NCBI GenBank assembly: GCA_011800155.1 | Contig: JAALGH010000011.1 | Location: 186,001 to 250,000 of the forward strand | Origin: Flammulina velutipes | Taxonomy: Eukaryota > Basidiomycota > Agaricomycetes > Agaricales > Physalacriaceae | DNA: 64,000 nt | Direction of reading: 5' to 3' | Shown here: piece by piece, positions 1 to 11,955 of the stretch | How the letters are laid out: every line of letters starts with the position of its first letter | Numbering within the stretch: the first letter of the stretch is position 1 | Translations under genes and position numbers: made by a program | Notes under the pieces: generated by a model | The model's database searches: none | What the model saw: only the letters and a program-made list of their open reading frames with translations | What the model was told of the DNA's origin: nothing

Positions 1-1700
1 TATCAGAGATATCTACAGCCGCAACACGGAACGACAAGCTCAAGATAATGGAGAGTTTCGCTAGGACGGTAAGGAGAACCATGGAAATTCGGGATAGTAA
101 TCAAAGCCTCTCCAGCTCGCAGTACCTCTGTATATGTAGTTGGATGGACCTCCTACTAAATTCTTCAGAGATGATTATTCAGACCGAAGACTAGGAGACT
201 AACCGCATGACCATCCAGGTATTCTGTAAGATCTCTCAGCGCTCCGAGTCCTGCCCGTGACCGATACGGCCGTGAAATTGGCGCCGATTTTCAACTAAGT
301 TAACAGTCTTTGTCCAGCCATAATTCATCAACGCGCGGTATACGGTTTGGTCACCATACACGGATTTAGTGCATTGTACACTTTATCCCAAGTTAGGCGG
401 TACCCACTTCTCTGAGAACGGAAGGGTGGTGAGGATCCTTCGAACAACTATCTAGACGTGTAACATTAGCACCGATGGAAAGAACCACGCGGGGGACCCG
501 GACAAACATCAAATGGTATTCTGCTTTCTCCGATGACTTCGTGCGAGAGTCAAGTATAGGACTGCGCTCGCGGTACACGCAATGGCGCCAGTATCGGCTA
601 TGCTTCCCCGTTCAACGGCGTGACCTATTGAGTAACTGCTGTCGATCTCCTGATGGAGGGAAGCGAGCTATATCTCGCACACTGTTAACTTGTAGTAGAT
701 GAAGACAGAGACGAGAAGATTCTCTCACCTTTGTGTCGTATTCTTCACCAGGCTAGAAGACTTGAGAAGCACCCGGAGTCGAATTCGAAGTAGTGATGTC
801 GAAGTTCCAGATTTCAAAGACATGTCGAGCAGCAACTTAAGACGACGAAGTCAAGGAAACAGAATATCGGATGGCCGACAGAGAAGAGTATGATGCATGT
901 GTGATTTCTTGTGGATAGCCAGTCCTTGGCGTACGTACATACATTAGCCCTCGGACTATCTCCACGAACGTTATTCAAGGTCTAGTCGTGGTTGTATGAA
1001 CACAAAACTGAAAACTAAGGTTAGGTCTGGACGATACAAAATGCACGTGATCAAAAGAGAAGGGAAATCTCGAAAAAAATATCTAGTAAACTGTAATGCA
1101 TACATAGCCCTTCTCTGTAGTCAGAAATATACAACTTTACAGTACGAAGCAGTGGGTCCGATTGAAACACCATTTTGTAGAAGAATGTGATAATAGCGCC
1201 ACATGTAAATCTTGTGTTCTCAAGTTTAAAAGCAACGAAGTTGGTTTATTGTTGTCAGTAGGTACTATGAATAAGTATATTCAGAAAAATGCAAAAAACG
1301 AAAAGCCTAAAACTCGTGTATACGAATGTACTTAGTCGGGATTCCTTGTGGCGCAATTACACTCCATAGGCAGGAAAGGATTGTTATTTTGGGCATAAGA
1401 TATACGCTGGGACTAGAAATACATCAAGATTCGGAGCTACAGATGATATCGAATACGAAAGAAATGATAGGGTATAGAATGCGCCTAAAGTCTAACGTAG
1501 CCAGCAACGGGGACGAAAGGGGACACAGAAAGCTACAAATACAGGTTGAGGGAAAGCAAAAGAGGAAGAATTCGAAGGAGGAGAGACGTAGTAATACATT
1601 TTGTGGGAGCGGGGCGTCATTCGACATAATTCGTGCATCTATGTCTTGGATTGGGTAGGCTGATTTTGGTACCAGGAGGGAGGGAGGAGGTGACACGAAT
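1..1700. other. Left edge, no supported gene
   Basis: Both strands were read. Frames here are short (under about 130 codons), biased to K/R or S/R, and show no conserved motif or chain of GT..AG junctions linking them. The last few hundred bases probably include the 3' untranslated region of the minus-strand gene that ends at 1701. Confidence 0.5.
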
Positions 1701-2783
1701 CTATTGCTGGCTTTGGCCGTCCCACTGATACGGGCGCCTAGAATTCGCAGGACTGGGATCGGTATGATATCCTTCTGGGCCATACTGGACCGGATACTCT
1801 GGGCTCTGGGCAATAGAACTAGGAATCGTCAAGCTAGGCGGCATGGGATAGCGATATTGTTGCTGCTGAGAGGAACTCTGGGGTTCAAGAGAGCTGTGTT
1901 CGTTTGAATACTGGCTTTCGTAGCTGTCGGGAGGACTGAGGGATGCGGACGATCGATAGTGCATGGTCGTGCTCGTGCTCGCGTATGATTCGCGATGACC
2001 TGGGGAGTACGGAGTGGTAGATTGGAGCAGGCGTGACTGCTGGGAGCGCGCCTGAAGTACAGATGGCGAGATGGGGATATGAAGAGAGGCAGATGGTGGC
2101 GTGATGGGTAGTACCTCTCCCCGCAGGGCTCGCTGTACAAAGTCAGGGAACGGGACGCCGTCGGCGAAAACGGCGCCGAGGAGCATCGTCGTCGAGTTGG
2201 AAGCAGGAAAAATGAGAATCCCCGAGGCGGGTATAGCACCGGATATGGGGGAATCGGCAGTGAGAGAGGCAAAGCCAACCTATCAGACGCGTCGTGAGCA
2301 CGTTTGATGGTTCAATGTCAAAGTGGATACTTACAGACTCGTTATCATGCAGTACGCGGGCTACATTTCTGAAATTTGAAAGATTGACAGCGTTCGTATT
2401 AGGATCGCGAAGACGGTCGGGAAGGAATGTGACAAGAGGAATTATGGTTTGGTGAGGTTGCCGAATGTAAGATTGGAGTTGCAGGAAAATGGGGAGTGCA
2501 TATGGTGAGGAGACGGAAAACATTAATGAATCCGGCCAGATACTCGTTCTGCTACGAACCGATGAGTAACGTTGATTGAAAGGAAGGAGTGATTTGCGTA
2601 CGCGTCACCGTCTGTTTCGACGGAAGTAATCCTTATTTCTTGATTACTGCTATTATCAGAGGCACGTAGTCCACTGACGAGGAAAGTACCCCGCCAAGGA
2701 CGCGTGAAAGTTGAAGGTGTATATCTCCGCGTTCCGGGAGGAGGGACGAAATCGCCTAGGTTCGAAGGAGTTCGATAAGCCAT
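1701..2783 (-). CDS. Med25-ACID/SPOC-like domain protein with S/P/Q-rich tail
   Basis: Three exons: 2783-2602, 2548-2335 and 2279-1701. Introns 2549-2601 (GTACGC..CAG) and 2280-2334 (GTAAGT..TAG) join one continuous frame of roughly 320 residues. The N-terminal half reads as one globular domain: RPWRGTFLVSG, then IWPDSL, LPIFLQLQSYI, TFLPDRL, a region around VARVLHDNESV, ASGILIFP and TTMLLGAVF. This order (W-x-G strand, W-P pair, a 'vLhfP' strand followed by a 'hhGhh' strand) resembles the beta-barrel of Mediator subunit 25's activator-interaction domain and of SPOC domains. That is recalled family knowledge, not a search result. The last 130 residues are disordered, rich in S, P, Y and Q, as in transcription cofactors. 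The start is the first ATG of the frame. The fold could be wrong; the gene model is firmer. Confidence 0.65.
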
Positions 2784-4392
2784 GAAGAGAAGAGAAGTGA
2801 AGCGGCAACGACAGTAGTTGAAGTTAAGAGAGAGTGGGTGTAAAGAATGTGACAGTCTAGAGAAAAAGAAAAGTGCGGAGCGACGAGTGCTGCCTGAGCT
2901 ATTGGGACGAATTAGATTCCGGAGTTCACAGTGGATCTAAGAGTTTTATACCCGAACTAGCAGATCGTTGCTGCTCTTGAGAGATCAACGAGATATATTC
3001 TAGAAGGTCAGAAGATGGTGGTGAGGAGATAGATAAGCATCAGGAGGGACGAGGAATCCGAGATCGCGTGGCTTGCTATAACAGTTACTAGAATGCCTTG
3101 CTTATGCCCTGGGCACTAATGAGTCCTTCCCGCGAGTACTCGTAGAGATGGAGAAAAGGGCGTAGCACAGAAGACAAAGAACGGCAGGATATCGATTTAA
3201 AATGCCCACGTCCTAGCGGCCCTACTGGTACTAGTCAGAGAGTAGGAGCAGGTATCCGAATGACGAATTAAATCGGAAAGAAATACGGACCGGCGATAGG
3301 GTCCGCAGGATGCATAATTAAACGCGACTTGAGTGCCTGGCTCGCCACAGCGACGAGTTGTTATGGTAAAATTAGAAAACCAGCGATGAGGATCGGAAGC
3401 GAGCCATGTACTTGGTCAATATTTTCTCAAAGAAGAAGCAAGATCGACGCCTAAAGATGAGAGGGTTTACACTTTAAGCAATCGTACCATGTCGTTTGTT
3501 GCCAGGACGGAAAGACACTCCCAGACGAGAGCAAGACGAGCCACAGCTTCTGGCCTCAGGAGACCTAAGGAGCCATTCCAATTCTGTTGCTACGACGGGG
3601 AAATCGGTGAACTGTCTGTAATTCCAGCCGCAAAGCTCGTAGTCAGGAATCAGGATGGTAGTTGCAGAGAGAGCACGCGAACCCCACGTGTGCCCTTCGA
3701 TCAATAATACGGCCACGAAAACAAGGCACTTCTTCTGATGTCAAAGCCTCCGACGAAGGCACTAGTGACTAAATGAAAGGTATCCAGCTCATTGTTCTAC
3801 AATATCAACCATCCGGCACCCGCGTCCGACATCCCCGTGCAATAGAATCGCAGAGGAAATTTCCCAACGCCACACAGAACCTTCGATTGCAAAACATACC
3901 TTCCCAGTTCCTCGAAATAGGGATACAGTGCGTCAGGGCGCAGCGATGTGCCTATGCATTCGTCATCAGTAACGAGGAAGACAAATTCTTAGACCAAAGC
4001 CGCTGATACAGTTTGATTTCTGCAAGACGGAAAGTTAAATGGTTATTAAGGTCGATGTATACCTTCATACCGGTAACCGAACCTTATACGTGACCTTCCC
4101 TCGATGATGTCGTTATCCTTCGAACTTCGAAGACGTATTCCGATTCGGCCTCGGTATCAAATCACATCACTTGTACAACGTGGATTTACGCCCTCTCGAG
4201 AGTCGAGACACAATGCGCGATCACGAGCGAAACTGTAGCCGCGTCCCGCACGCGCCACAATGAATTTATGCCCAGCTACAGTACATGATCAGAAGAACTA
4301 AGATACCAGAATATACATAGAGGAGCATAAGATAGATTTAGAACACAGACATATCGTAATCCAACACACACACAAGTCCATATGCAGCCCAT
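2784..4392. other. Intergenic, no supported gene
   Basis: About 1.6 kb between two minus-strand genes. Only short unlinked frames occur. The part next to 2784 should hold the promoter of the Med25/SPOC-like gene, and the part near 4393 the 3' end of the coiled-coil gene. No repeat or TIR was noticed. Confidence 0.45.
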
Positions 4393-7027
4393 TCAAGACA
4401 TAGATTGAGTCACCATTTCGCTACTAGGAAGCATCTGAACAGAGTGAGAAATTATTCCCGAGAACCCCATGCACAAGACTGCTCACCTGACCCTCTGCGA
4501 CCGCAAGTGCCTGCAGAGTTGTTATCTTAAACGTCTCGAACGTCTCCTTCATCCGAGAAATGGTTGTCTCCCTATCCGACATGGCCACCTGCAACCGAAC
4601 AATCTCCTGCTCTGCATTTTCTGCCCGACGTCTGGCGTCTCCCAGATCATTAGTTAGGCTCGTTCCACGCTCACGCTCGATGTGTATCGATTCCATTAAG
4701 GAGGCGCATTCAGACGTCTTGATGTTGACCTGCGCGGAAAGCTTAGCAGATGTTGTTAGGGCCTCGTCAAGCGCCTTCTCCGCGTCGCCCCTCCTCGAAA
4801 TCTCCTCCTGGTACGACGCACGAAGGTCCGACATCAAGGCTTCCAGGTTCCCGATGCGCATCTCGCTCTCATCTTGGAGAGCCTTGGAAGCGCGCTCCTT
4901 CGTGAGGAGATCGTTCTGCAGGACGTCAATCTGTACACTTGCCCCGTCCACCAATCGAGTTAGATCGTCCACCGCGACCACGTGTTCATTCAAAGCACTA
5001 GCGAGATCGACAGCTTCGGCCGATTTAGAGGCATACTCGTTTCGAAGAGTCTCCAACGAGTTCGACGCGACCGCAAGCTGCTGCTGGGTATCCACGAGTG
5101 CCTCCAGATGACCTGACTGCACCAGCCTAGCCTCAGCCAGCTCTGTGTTCAACTTCTCCAACGCAGTCTGCTGCTCAGCCACCAATCCAGCCAAGTCGCT
5201 CTTCTCGTTGTTGACGGACTCGAGCTGGGACTTCAAGGCGATACGTTCGACGGTAACTTCCTCGAGGCTGCGATGCAGAGATTTCAGTTGAGACTCCACC
5301 GAAGAGGTTGTATCGCGTTGCGACGCGACAACATCGGTAAGGTTTGCTATGTCCGATTCCAGCTGAGAGACGTACGCATTGTGCTCGTCGGCGGAAGTTT
5401 GAAGAGCGAGACGAAGAGAAACAATAGTAGAATCGTGCTCGGAAACAGTCCGACGAAGTGCGTCTACTTCCTCCTTGGAGGCGATCTCCAGTTGTTCCTT
5501 CTCCAGTGAGAGCGATTCAACCAGGGCAGCTTGCTCCGCGTTCGTTGCCTCGAGGCGGGATATCGAGGCCTTGGCATCGCTGTCCAGGTAAGAGACAGTT
5601 TGGCGAAGGGATGCATTATCCGTGGCAAGTTGATTCTTCTCCCCAATTAGCGATTCAACGTCTGACTCGAGAGATTCATGATCCTTGTAGAGCTTCTCGA
5701 GTTGAAGTTGGAGCTCTGCAATCGTCGTTTGGTCGGCGAGGATGGTCTCGCGCAGGGACGCGTTCTCAAAAAGCGTGTCCTTCTCATTCTCCTGGGCGGT
5801 ACGAAGAGCGCCCTCCAGAGACGCTGCTTCGTGCTTAAGGTCTGCGACCTCGTTCGTAAGAGAGGCGTTGATACGCTGGAGCGAAGTAGGAGCCTGGGGA
5901 GATGTGGGCCCAAAGGGATCGGAAGAGGGTACTTGAATGTCCGCATCGTCCTCGTCCATGGGGCTGGACCGGCCAGGCGATTTAGGCGGAGTGGGAGGAC
6001 GTGTCATCGAACCGGATTGGGTGCGACGACAGGTTGACGCTGGGCGTGGAGTTATGGCCTCCACCGACCTGGCAGACGTTGAGGGTGCAGTGAATGTGTT
6101 CTCCATCTGCGTCTCGGAACCACCTTGCTCGCGAGTCTCCTCGAAGTCCTGATTGATACGAGCAGTCTCTTCCGCATGTTGCTGCTGCTGCTGCATGGGT
6201 TGGATTTCTATTTCTGTGTCGGAGTCATCGGATACATCGGTAAGTGGCGAGTCGCTGCGCATACTTCGAAGGGTCCTATCAGCTTGCTTCTTCCTTTCGA
6301 GCAGAGTCTGGAGAATGGGTCAGCAGACTGTGTCTCAAGCGTGTAGCCTAGCCCTACCTCGGCCTCAGTGGGTTTGGTGAGCCTAGTTGAACGTCGAGGG
6401 CGTTTAATTTGTCTGGTCGGACTCGCTGGATCATCTTCAATACGATGGAACGTAGACCGCCTCTTGTGTGTAGACTTGATCACTTCCTTGGCCAAGCGTT
6501 CCGGCTGGACTGGTGTACCAGGGGCCTGCGACGGTAGAAGACTACGGCGAGCGGCGTTGATTCTATTGAAGTGATTTATATTGACAATGTGGATCATGAA
6601 TGACATGGCGCTGACGTACGATTTCCGTCCAGTGTAGGAGAATGCGACCATTCCGGGGTCGGTGTGTGACACAATGCCTTCGGTGACCTATACGCCCGGT
6701 TCAGTATGAGCTGTAGGAGAACGACAAGCCACTCACCAATTTCTCTATCGCGTTCGACACCCACTTCGTCCATTGTGGGCCAAGCTTCTCCTTTTTCTCC
6801 GCGGCGGTCTTCTTGACTGTGAGAACGTTAACATTGGCACAACCACTAGACGAGAATAGACGCACTATGAGACCGTAGTGACGCCAGATGAATGTTGCCG
6901 TTCTTCTTCCCTCGTTGTAAAATGTTCATCGATGTCATAACGCCTGGCAGCCTCGCGTCAATAACGAGAGATGTCTTAGAGTGATGCACATACGTTCAGC
7001 GTACGACCTATGCGCTGTAGGAGCCAT
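4393..7027 (-). CDS. Winged-helix-like N-terminus plus long coiled-coil protein
   Basis: Start ATG at 7027-7025 (MAPTAHRSYAER). Short exons follow, joined by introns that each keep the frame: GTATGT after residue 12, GTGCGT near 6870, GTGAGT near 6737, GTACGT near 6620 and GTAGGG near 6358. The long exon ends at a GTGAGC donor near 4485 and a last exon gives MLPSSEMVTQSMS and a stop at 4393-4395. The N-terminal 90 residues (MTSMNILQRGKKNG.., QWTKWVSNAIEKLV, GIVSHTDPG) have the helix-helix-helix-wing look of a small DNA-binding winged helix. A basic, proline-rich linker and a Q-rich acidic patch follow. About 480 residues of heptad-rich E/L/S/A coiled coil complete the protein of roughly 780 residues. 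A chromatin, spindle or scaffold role is possible. I do not recognise an orthologue. Confidence 0.6.
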
Positions 7028-7276
7028 AATAGAAAAGGATAGTGTGTGGTGGTGGTAGTGGTGGTTACAGAGAAAGGGAGTCAGTGGCGCGTTTTGCTCG
7101 CGTTATGACCCTAACGTCACGTGGGGTCGGTGCCGACGTTTGACACATTTGCGCAAGCGGGATTACCGCTTTTGGTATTCCCGTCCCTTTGTTGCGTAAA
7201 ACAATATAGTTACGGAACCGAGAAAAGAAAGGGATACTAAAGAGAGTTGGATATAATGTAGTATATACAATGGATA

Positions 7277-10028
7277 TCATCCCAAGGCAACTACCTTGGG
7301 CGTGACGAACTCGTAATCCTCGTCCTCACTGCCCTGCGCCACAGCCTTCTTCATCTTCTTGGGCCTCTTCGCCGGGGTGTCATAATCCACAACGTCGTCC
7401 CGCGAGCGTTTTGACGCCGACGCCGAGTCCACATCCTGCCCCACCCGTCCCATGTTCGTCAACTCTCCAAGCGCAGTCGCCACCTCGTCAATCTCCATCT
7501 GGTCCTCCTCCGGCTCCTCATCGATGGAGTCGCGCTTTGCCTTCCCCTTTCTCCCCTTCCCTTTCTTCCCTCTCTTTGGCGATCCAATGACGTTGGGCTT
7601 GGAGTGTTCGATAGCCCATTCAACATCGAGTATCCTAAATGTCCCAAAGGATAGGAAAACGCACCAAAGGGACGGAAGAAAACCGTCAGCTATGCGATTT
7701 TGCAGAGGAGAGCTTGGACAGGAAGACATGGACAACGAAAAGTATCCACCTTTCTTTCAATTTCTGGTTCTCCGGAACATAGGCCTCAGCTTTGCGATAC
7801 AACTCTAGCGCCGCTTGTAGGTCTCCCCTAGTAAACCAAGAGTTAGATCAAGACACATAAATGCCAAATCGACTCACTGATCCGAATGTGCTCGTGCGAG
7901 AGCAACGTACGCCCTGCCCGTCCTCTTCCTGGCTGCTGGTGCAAGATGCTCTGCCAGAGTCATGCCCTTGTTACCATGTTCGCTGTTGATAAAAAGAACG
8001 TTAGATTCGTCAACCGCATAAGAAACGGAGGAGCAAACAATTTCTTCTCAAGCTCCTTGAAGCGAGCATTGAGTTCTTCATCCAAGTCCTTGTGCCTCTT
8101 TAGGAGAGGCGTCAAGATACCCGCCGGTAATGCTTGCGGTTCCTTCTTTGGACTCTTGGAGACATGGCGCCCGGAGCCTGATGAGGCTGCTTGATCCTTC
8201 TCCTTCTCCTCAGCGAGTCGTCTGGCGACCTCGGCTTCGACGGCCTTCGCGATCTGAAAGCTCGGTTAACGCTAATCACGAGATGATAGCCAACAGCGTA
8301 CCATTTCATCGAGGCCGGGCACTGCCAAACTACCAGAGCGATCGTGCTCGCTATAATCTTGCGCAGCAGACGTCGACGGCAACAGGGGTGGAGTATGATA
8401 GGCAGTCCCAAAATTGGACGCCCGCGGCTTTGGTAGGAGCGAGCTACGAGGTTGCATCCGATCTTTCTTACCGGCGGGAGCTGCGGCAATCGCAGGAAGA
8501 ACGGCAAGCCTCGAAGATGCTGCTTGCGGTGCAAGGGCGGCGAAATGTGGCTTCGGAGGTGGTTTTGCATCTAACGGTGCGATCAGAAGGAATCACCAAG
8601 GTAGTGAACCAGACGTACTCCTTTCGTTAACGACTGGTTTATTCTCCACGTCTTTTGCACTCGTCGCGAAGCTGCGTGGGGTTGAATGAGCTCTTGTTCC
8701 ACAAATGGATGCGACAGATTTGTACATACTTCAAAGTGTTCAGGGTATCCTTCCGGAATTTGGTCCCAGGCGCAATATTACATATCAGAAGGCCCACCGA
8801 AGACCCCCCAAGCGCGTCTTGCAATATTCGAGTCAACTTCGAATTACGATAGGGTATGCGCGCTTTGCCAAGGTTGAGGTCTCTCACGACCTGGCCAAGC
8901 ACGCTCAATGACTTGTTAATCGCCGATGATTCTGCCATCCGAGATGGGTCGTTGCCTGTCAACTTTCGTACCGGATGAGCCAACCGAGCTGAAGCATGTA
9001 CAGAACTGTATACCTTGTTGTTCTCTGACCCTGCTAGATCCACGAGATTCATTTTGCCAGTAATTACTGGAGAACGGGTCAGGTAAATTGAAGACAATGA
9101 ATGAATAGCCCTACTGCGATCTCCCTCTGTCATGGTAACCTCGATGGTAAGTACGGCATGTGAACGAGAAGACGCGTGATTCAATTTAGTTGCCCCCACT
9201 GAACGTTGGTTCGTAGCACGGCTGTTTCGGAGATCAATACAATGGCCAGTCAAAGGGTCGAGAATGATGACTTGCGCGTAGATTGAGTCGAATTCAGCCA
9301 CGGAGGATAATGTCTCTGTGGTCAAATTAGCAACAAAGACCATGCCTTCGTGGTTCTCGCGAACTGGAAGCTTCTGGGCCTATACATTGTACGTGAGTAG
9401 ATGGGCGGGACAGCGAGAGAATGCGCACGTTCTCCCTTGGTACGAGAAGGTCGTAGACTTCATCTTTGTATATCTCCATGTATGATAGGGAGAGCTTGAT
9501 ATCGTCTCTTCCCATTGATCGGCGTTTCTCAAAGAGAGACTAGAGAGAATGATGAGCCATGCAGTGTGGTAGAAAAAGAGGCGACGCACTCGGACGACCC
9601 GCGGGATGACACCTGGATCTGCCTTCGTTCCTTGCATGGTATGAGTCTTGCCGGACGACGTTACTCCATACGCGAAGATGGTTACAGTCTGTAGCAATCA
9701 GTCAAAGCGTATCGTGCATGAAATACAAGGGCTCACCACACCACTGTACGCAACGTCGATCAACGGTTCGACATCGTTCTCGAAGATTTCCTGTTGGGCC
9801 GAGGCTTCACCGTACGAGCTCGAGAACCTGAGAGCGTTCAGCTTAGAGCCATAATTGAAGCTCAACGACGCACTTGAATTTAAATATTTCCGACGGGTTG
9901 GCGGGATTGGATACAGCGACAAATGCGTCTCCGGATGAGTGGCAGACCTGCACGCCGTCGTCGTCTATCTCGCCGTCGATGCGTGGCCGTAGGCGAGCCG
10001 CTATGCGTATCCGTTGCCCGTTGCTCAT
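7277..10028 (-). CDS. Kinesin motor protein with TPR-like tail and nuclear-type basic C-terminus
   Basis: ATG at 10028 (MSNGQRIRIAARLRP). The motor domain spans several exons: FSSSYGEASAQQEIF, the P-loop AYGVTSSGKTHTMQG (the usual second Q/A-G is replaced by S-S), switch I NHASSRSHAVL, switch II NLVDLAGSENN, then INKSLSVLGQV and RNSKLTRILQDALGG, ending near FATSAKDVENKPVVNER. In-frame introns occur at every gap, for example GTATAC inside switch II and GTATGT after NTL. The tail has a disordered segment, then a helix pair resembling one TPR unit (GRAYVALARAHSDQGDLQAALELYRKAEAYVP). The C-terminus is K/R-rich and acidic (SPKRGKKGKGRKGK, TPAKRPKKMKK). About 730 residues. The N-terminal motor and nuclear-type tail fit a chromosome-associated kinesin of the KIF22/Kid type, which would act in the nucleus on spindle microtubules. 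The subfamily is inferred. Confidence 0.85.
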
Positions 10029-10363
10029 TGAAGACGACGACGAGCGCAACGGCGGGAAAAGAAAGGAATGAAAGTAGGAAATCAACCTGTTACCTGTCAC
10101 AATGTCACTTTCCAAATGCGGCTCACGCGTCGAGATCACATGACGAATACGCCACACCTCATCCCAGCAAAGATATCCTACTAGCTGTTTTTACCAAGTA
10201 GTATGACTATGACGGGAAGTCATAGGTAGAGTTATTGAGACAAGTGTATGAAACGAACGAGGAAACCAAATAATTGAGAGGATCAAGTCACATTGGGGAA
10301 TAGCGAGTCGTGGCTGATAGATTCTGATACATTTATTATCACAGATATTTCTTCAATCGTCAA

Positions 10364-11422
10364 TCACCATGCACGGTGTCCCCCGTCAACAATGATACTG
10401 AATGACCTCTTAGAAGCCAAGTTCACAACATCATGAAAGAAAACGACTCACTCGCTGCCAGTACAAAAGGTGGATGCGTCACTTGCAAGCCACAACGCAA
10501 CACCTCGGAGTTCATCGGGAGACCCCAGTCGACCAAGAGGGTTTTGCGAAATCCAATCCTTCTCTAGCTCAGGTTGGGGTTGGAGGAATGCTTTGGTCAT
10601 CCTAAAAGAGATTAGCTTTGTTCTCCGTTCGACATATGCACACGCACTCCGTATAGATATAGCCAGGGCTGATAGAGTTGACGCGGATTTTGTGGACACC
10701 GAGCTCGCATGCCATCGAGCGTGCCATCTGAAGGACAGCCGACTTGCTAGTGTTATACGCGACCCAATGTTGGTTCTATTGAGGTTCATGAGAACAAGAA
10801 TGAAAGACTTCGTTGGAGACAAACGTACCTTGTTCGCAATGCTTCCACTCATGCTACCAATCATAATTATGCTCCCCGGCTTCTCGAATCTTCGCATTTG
10901 CCTACCAGCCGCTTGTGCGCTGAAGAGAACTCCGTCGACATTCACTCGCATCAGCTAAAGCGATGGCTCAGCCTGGCCGCCATCGTTATAAACAAGGAAG
11001 CTCACCTTCTGGAACTCCTCCGCCTCATAATCCAAACACTCCGCACCTCTCAAAATCCCCGCATTGCAAACACAAACATCCAGCCTTCCTTCCTTGTTCC
11101 CAATCTCCTCTGCAATAGCCCAGATACCCTTCTGGTCCGTAACATCGCCTGCAATATACTCCAGGCGGGCTTTATCCACGCCAGACAAACCTTCAGCGTA
11201 CTTCTTCACCTTCAACCAATCATCGTCTGGCTGGGGTGGAACATCGACACAGTAGACAATAGCGCCGGACTCAACGAAGGCCAGGGCGAGTTCCAGTCCG
11301 ATCCCACGGTGTCCGCCAGTGATTAAAGCGACGCGTCCGTTCAGAGAGAACAACGAAGGGGCCGTAAGAGCAGGAGGAGCACCAGAGAGAGCAGCAGCAA
11401 CACCGGTGAGTGGGGAAGTCAT
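10364..11422 (-). CDS. NAD(P)-dependent short-chain dehydrogenase/reductase (SDR)
   Basis: Start MTSPLTGVAAALS at 11422. Five exons, joined by introns starting GTGAGC (near 11009), GTACGT (near 10830), GTGCGT (near 10660) and GTGAGT (near 10456), give about 300 residues ending DGGHRAW and a stop at 10364-10366. Classical SDR marks are present in order: cofactor glycine motif TGGHRGIG, CNAGIL, catalytic serine in IMIGSMSGS, active site YNTSK, then ISPGYIYTEM and PLGRLGSPDELRGVALWLASDASTF. The length and the acidic second-strand end (VYCVDVPPQ) suit a cytosolic fungal sorbose/xylulose/arabinitol-type polyol reductase. Substrate cannot be told from sequence. The neighbours give no pathway context: it sits tail to head with the kinesin and is divergent from the DUF6699 gene. 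Confidence 0.88.
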
Positions 11423-11955
11423 GGGGAAAATTCACACAGCACATCGATGATGCAACGGTCTTTATCAGTGGTCTTGAATGGTCATCTGACGGCAAGCATA
11501 ATTGAATACGGGAGTTCACCAGACCATAAGGTGGGACTTTACGGCCCGTTATAGAGCCACAGTAGACACATCCAGGCAAGACCAGAGAACATGAGCGGGC
11601 GAGACGTCCCGTGAATCCTCGTATAGATCTCGGACTGGAAGGTCTCGTTTAAACACTCGGGTTGCACGATGGAATTGACGAGTCGTACTACATGTTGGAT
11701 TCAAGTGGTGGCGGGAAGCAAGAGACATCGACCCCGGGTGGATTTTAGTGTCCCTTGTTCTTGTCTCTTACCACCATCTGTTGCCGCATTGACAACATGT
11801 TCATCCGAGGATACAAAAGATGAGGGAATACAAGAGGCTCTCCCAGTCAAGACAATAAAGCGAGCACTGGACTCGCTGCGTTGTCATGCCTAATGAGGCG
11901 TTCAACCAACAGCGCCTTGTTCTCCTTCTCCGAGATATAAGGCTCGCGTGTCCTC

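Noticed and set aside
3474..4006. Short frames on both strands
   Set aside because: Overlapping frames of similar length on opposite strands with no codon or motif signal.
5458..6152. Several plus-strand frames of 70-126 codons
   Set aside because: They lie opposite the continuous coiled-coil exon of the minus-strand gene 4393-7027, whose frame is joined by good splice sites.
6500..6610. Coding continuation ...YVSAMSFMIHIVNINHFNRINAARR
   Set aside because: The hydrophobic insert is better read as a GTACGT..ATAG intron of about 58 bp, which restores a plain basic linker.
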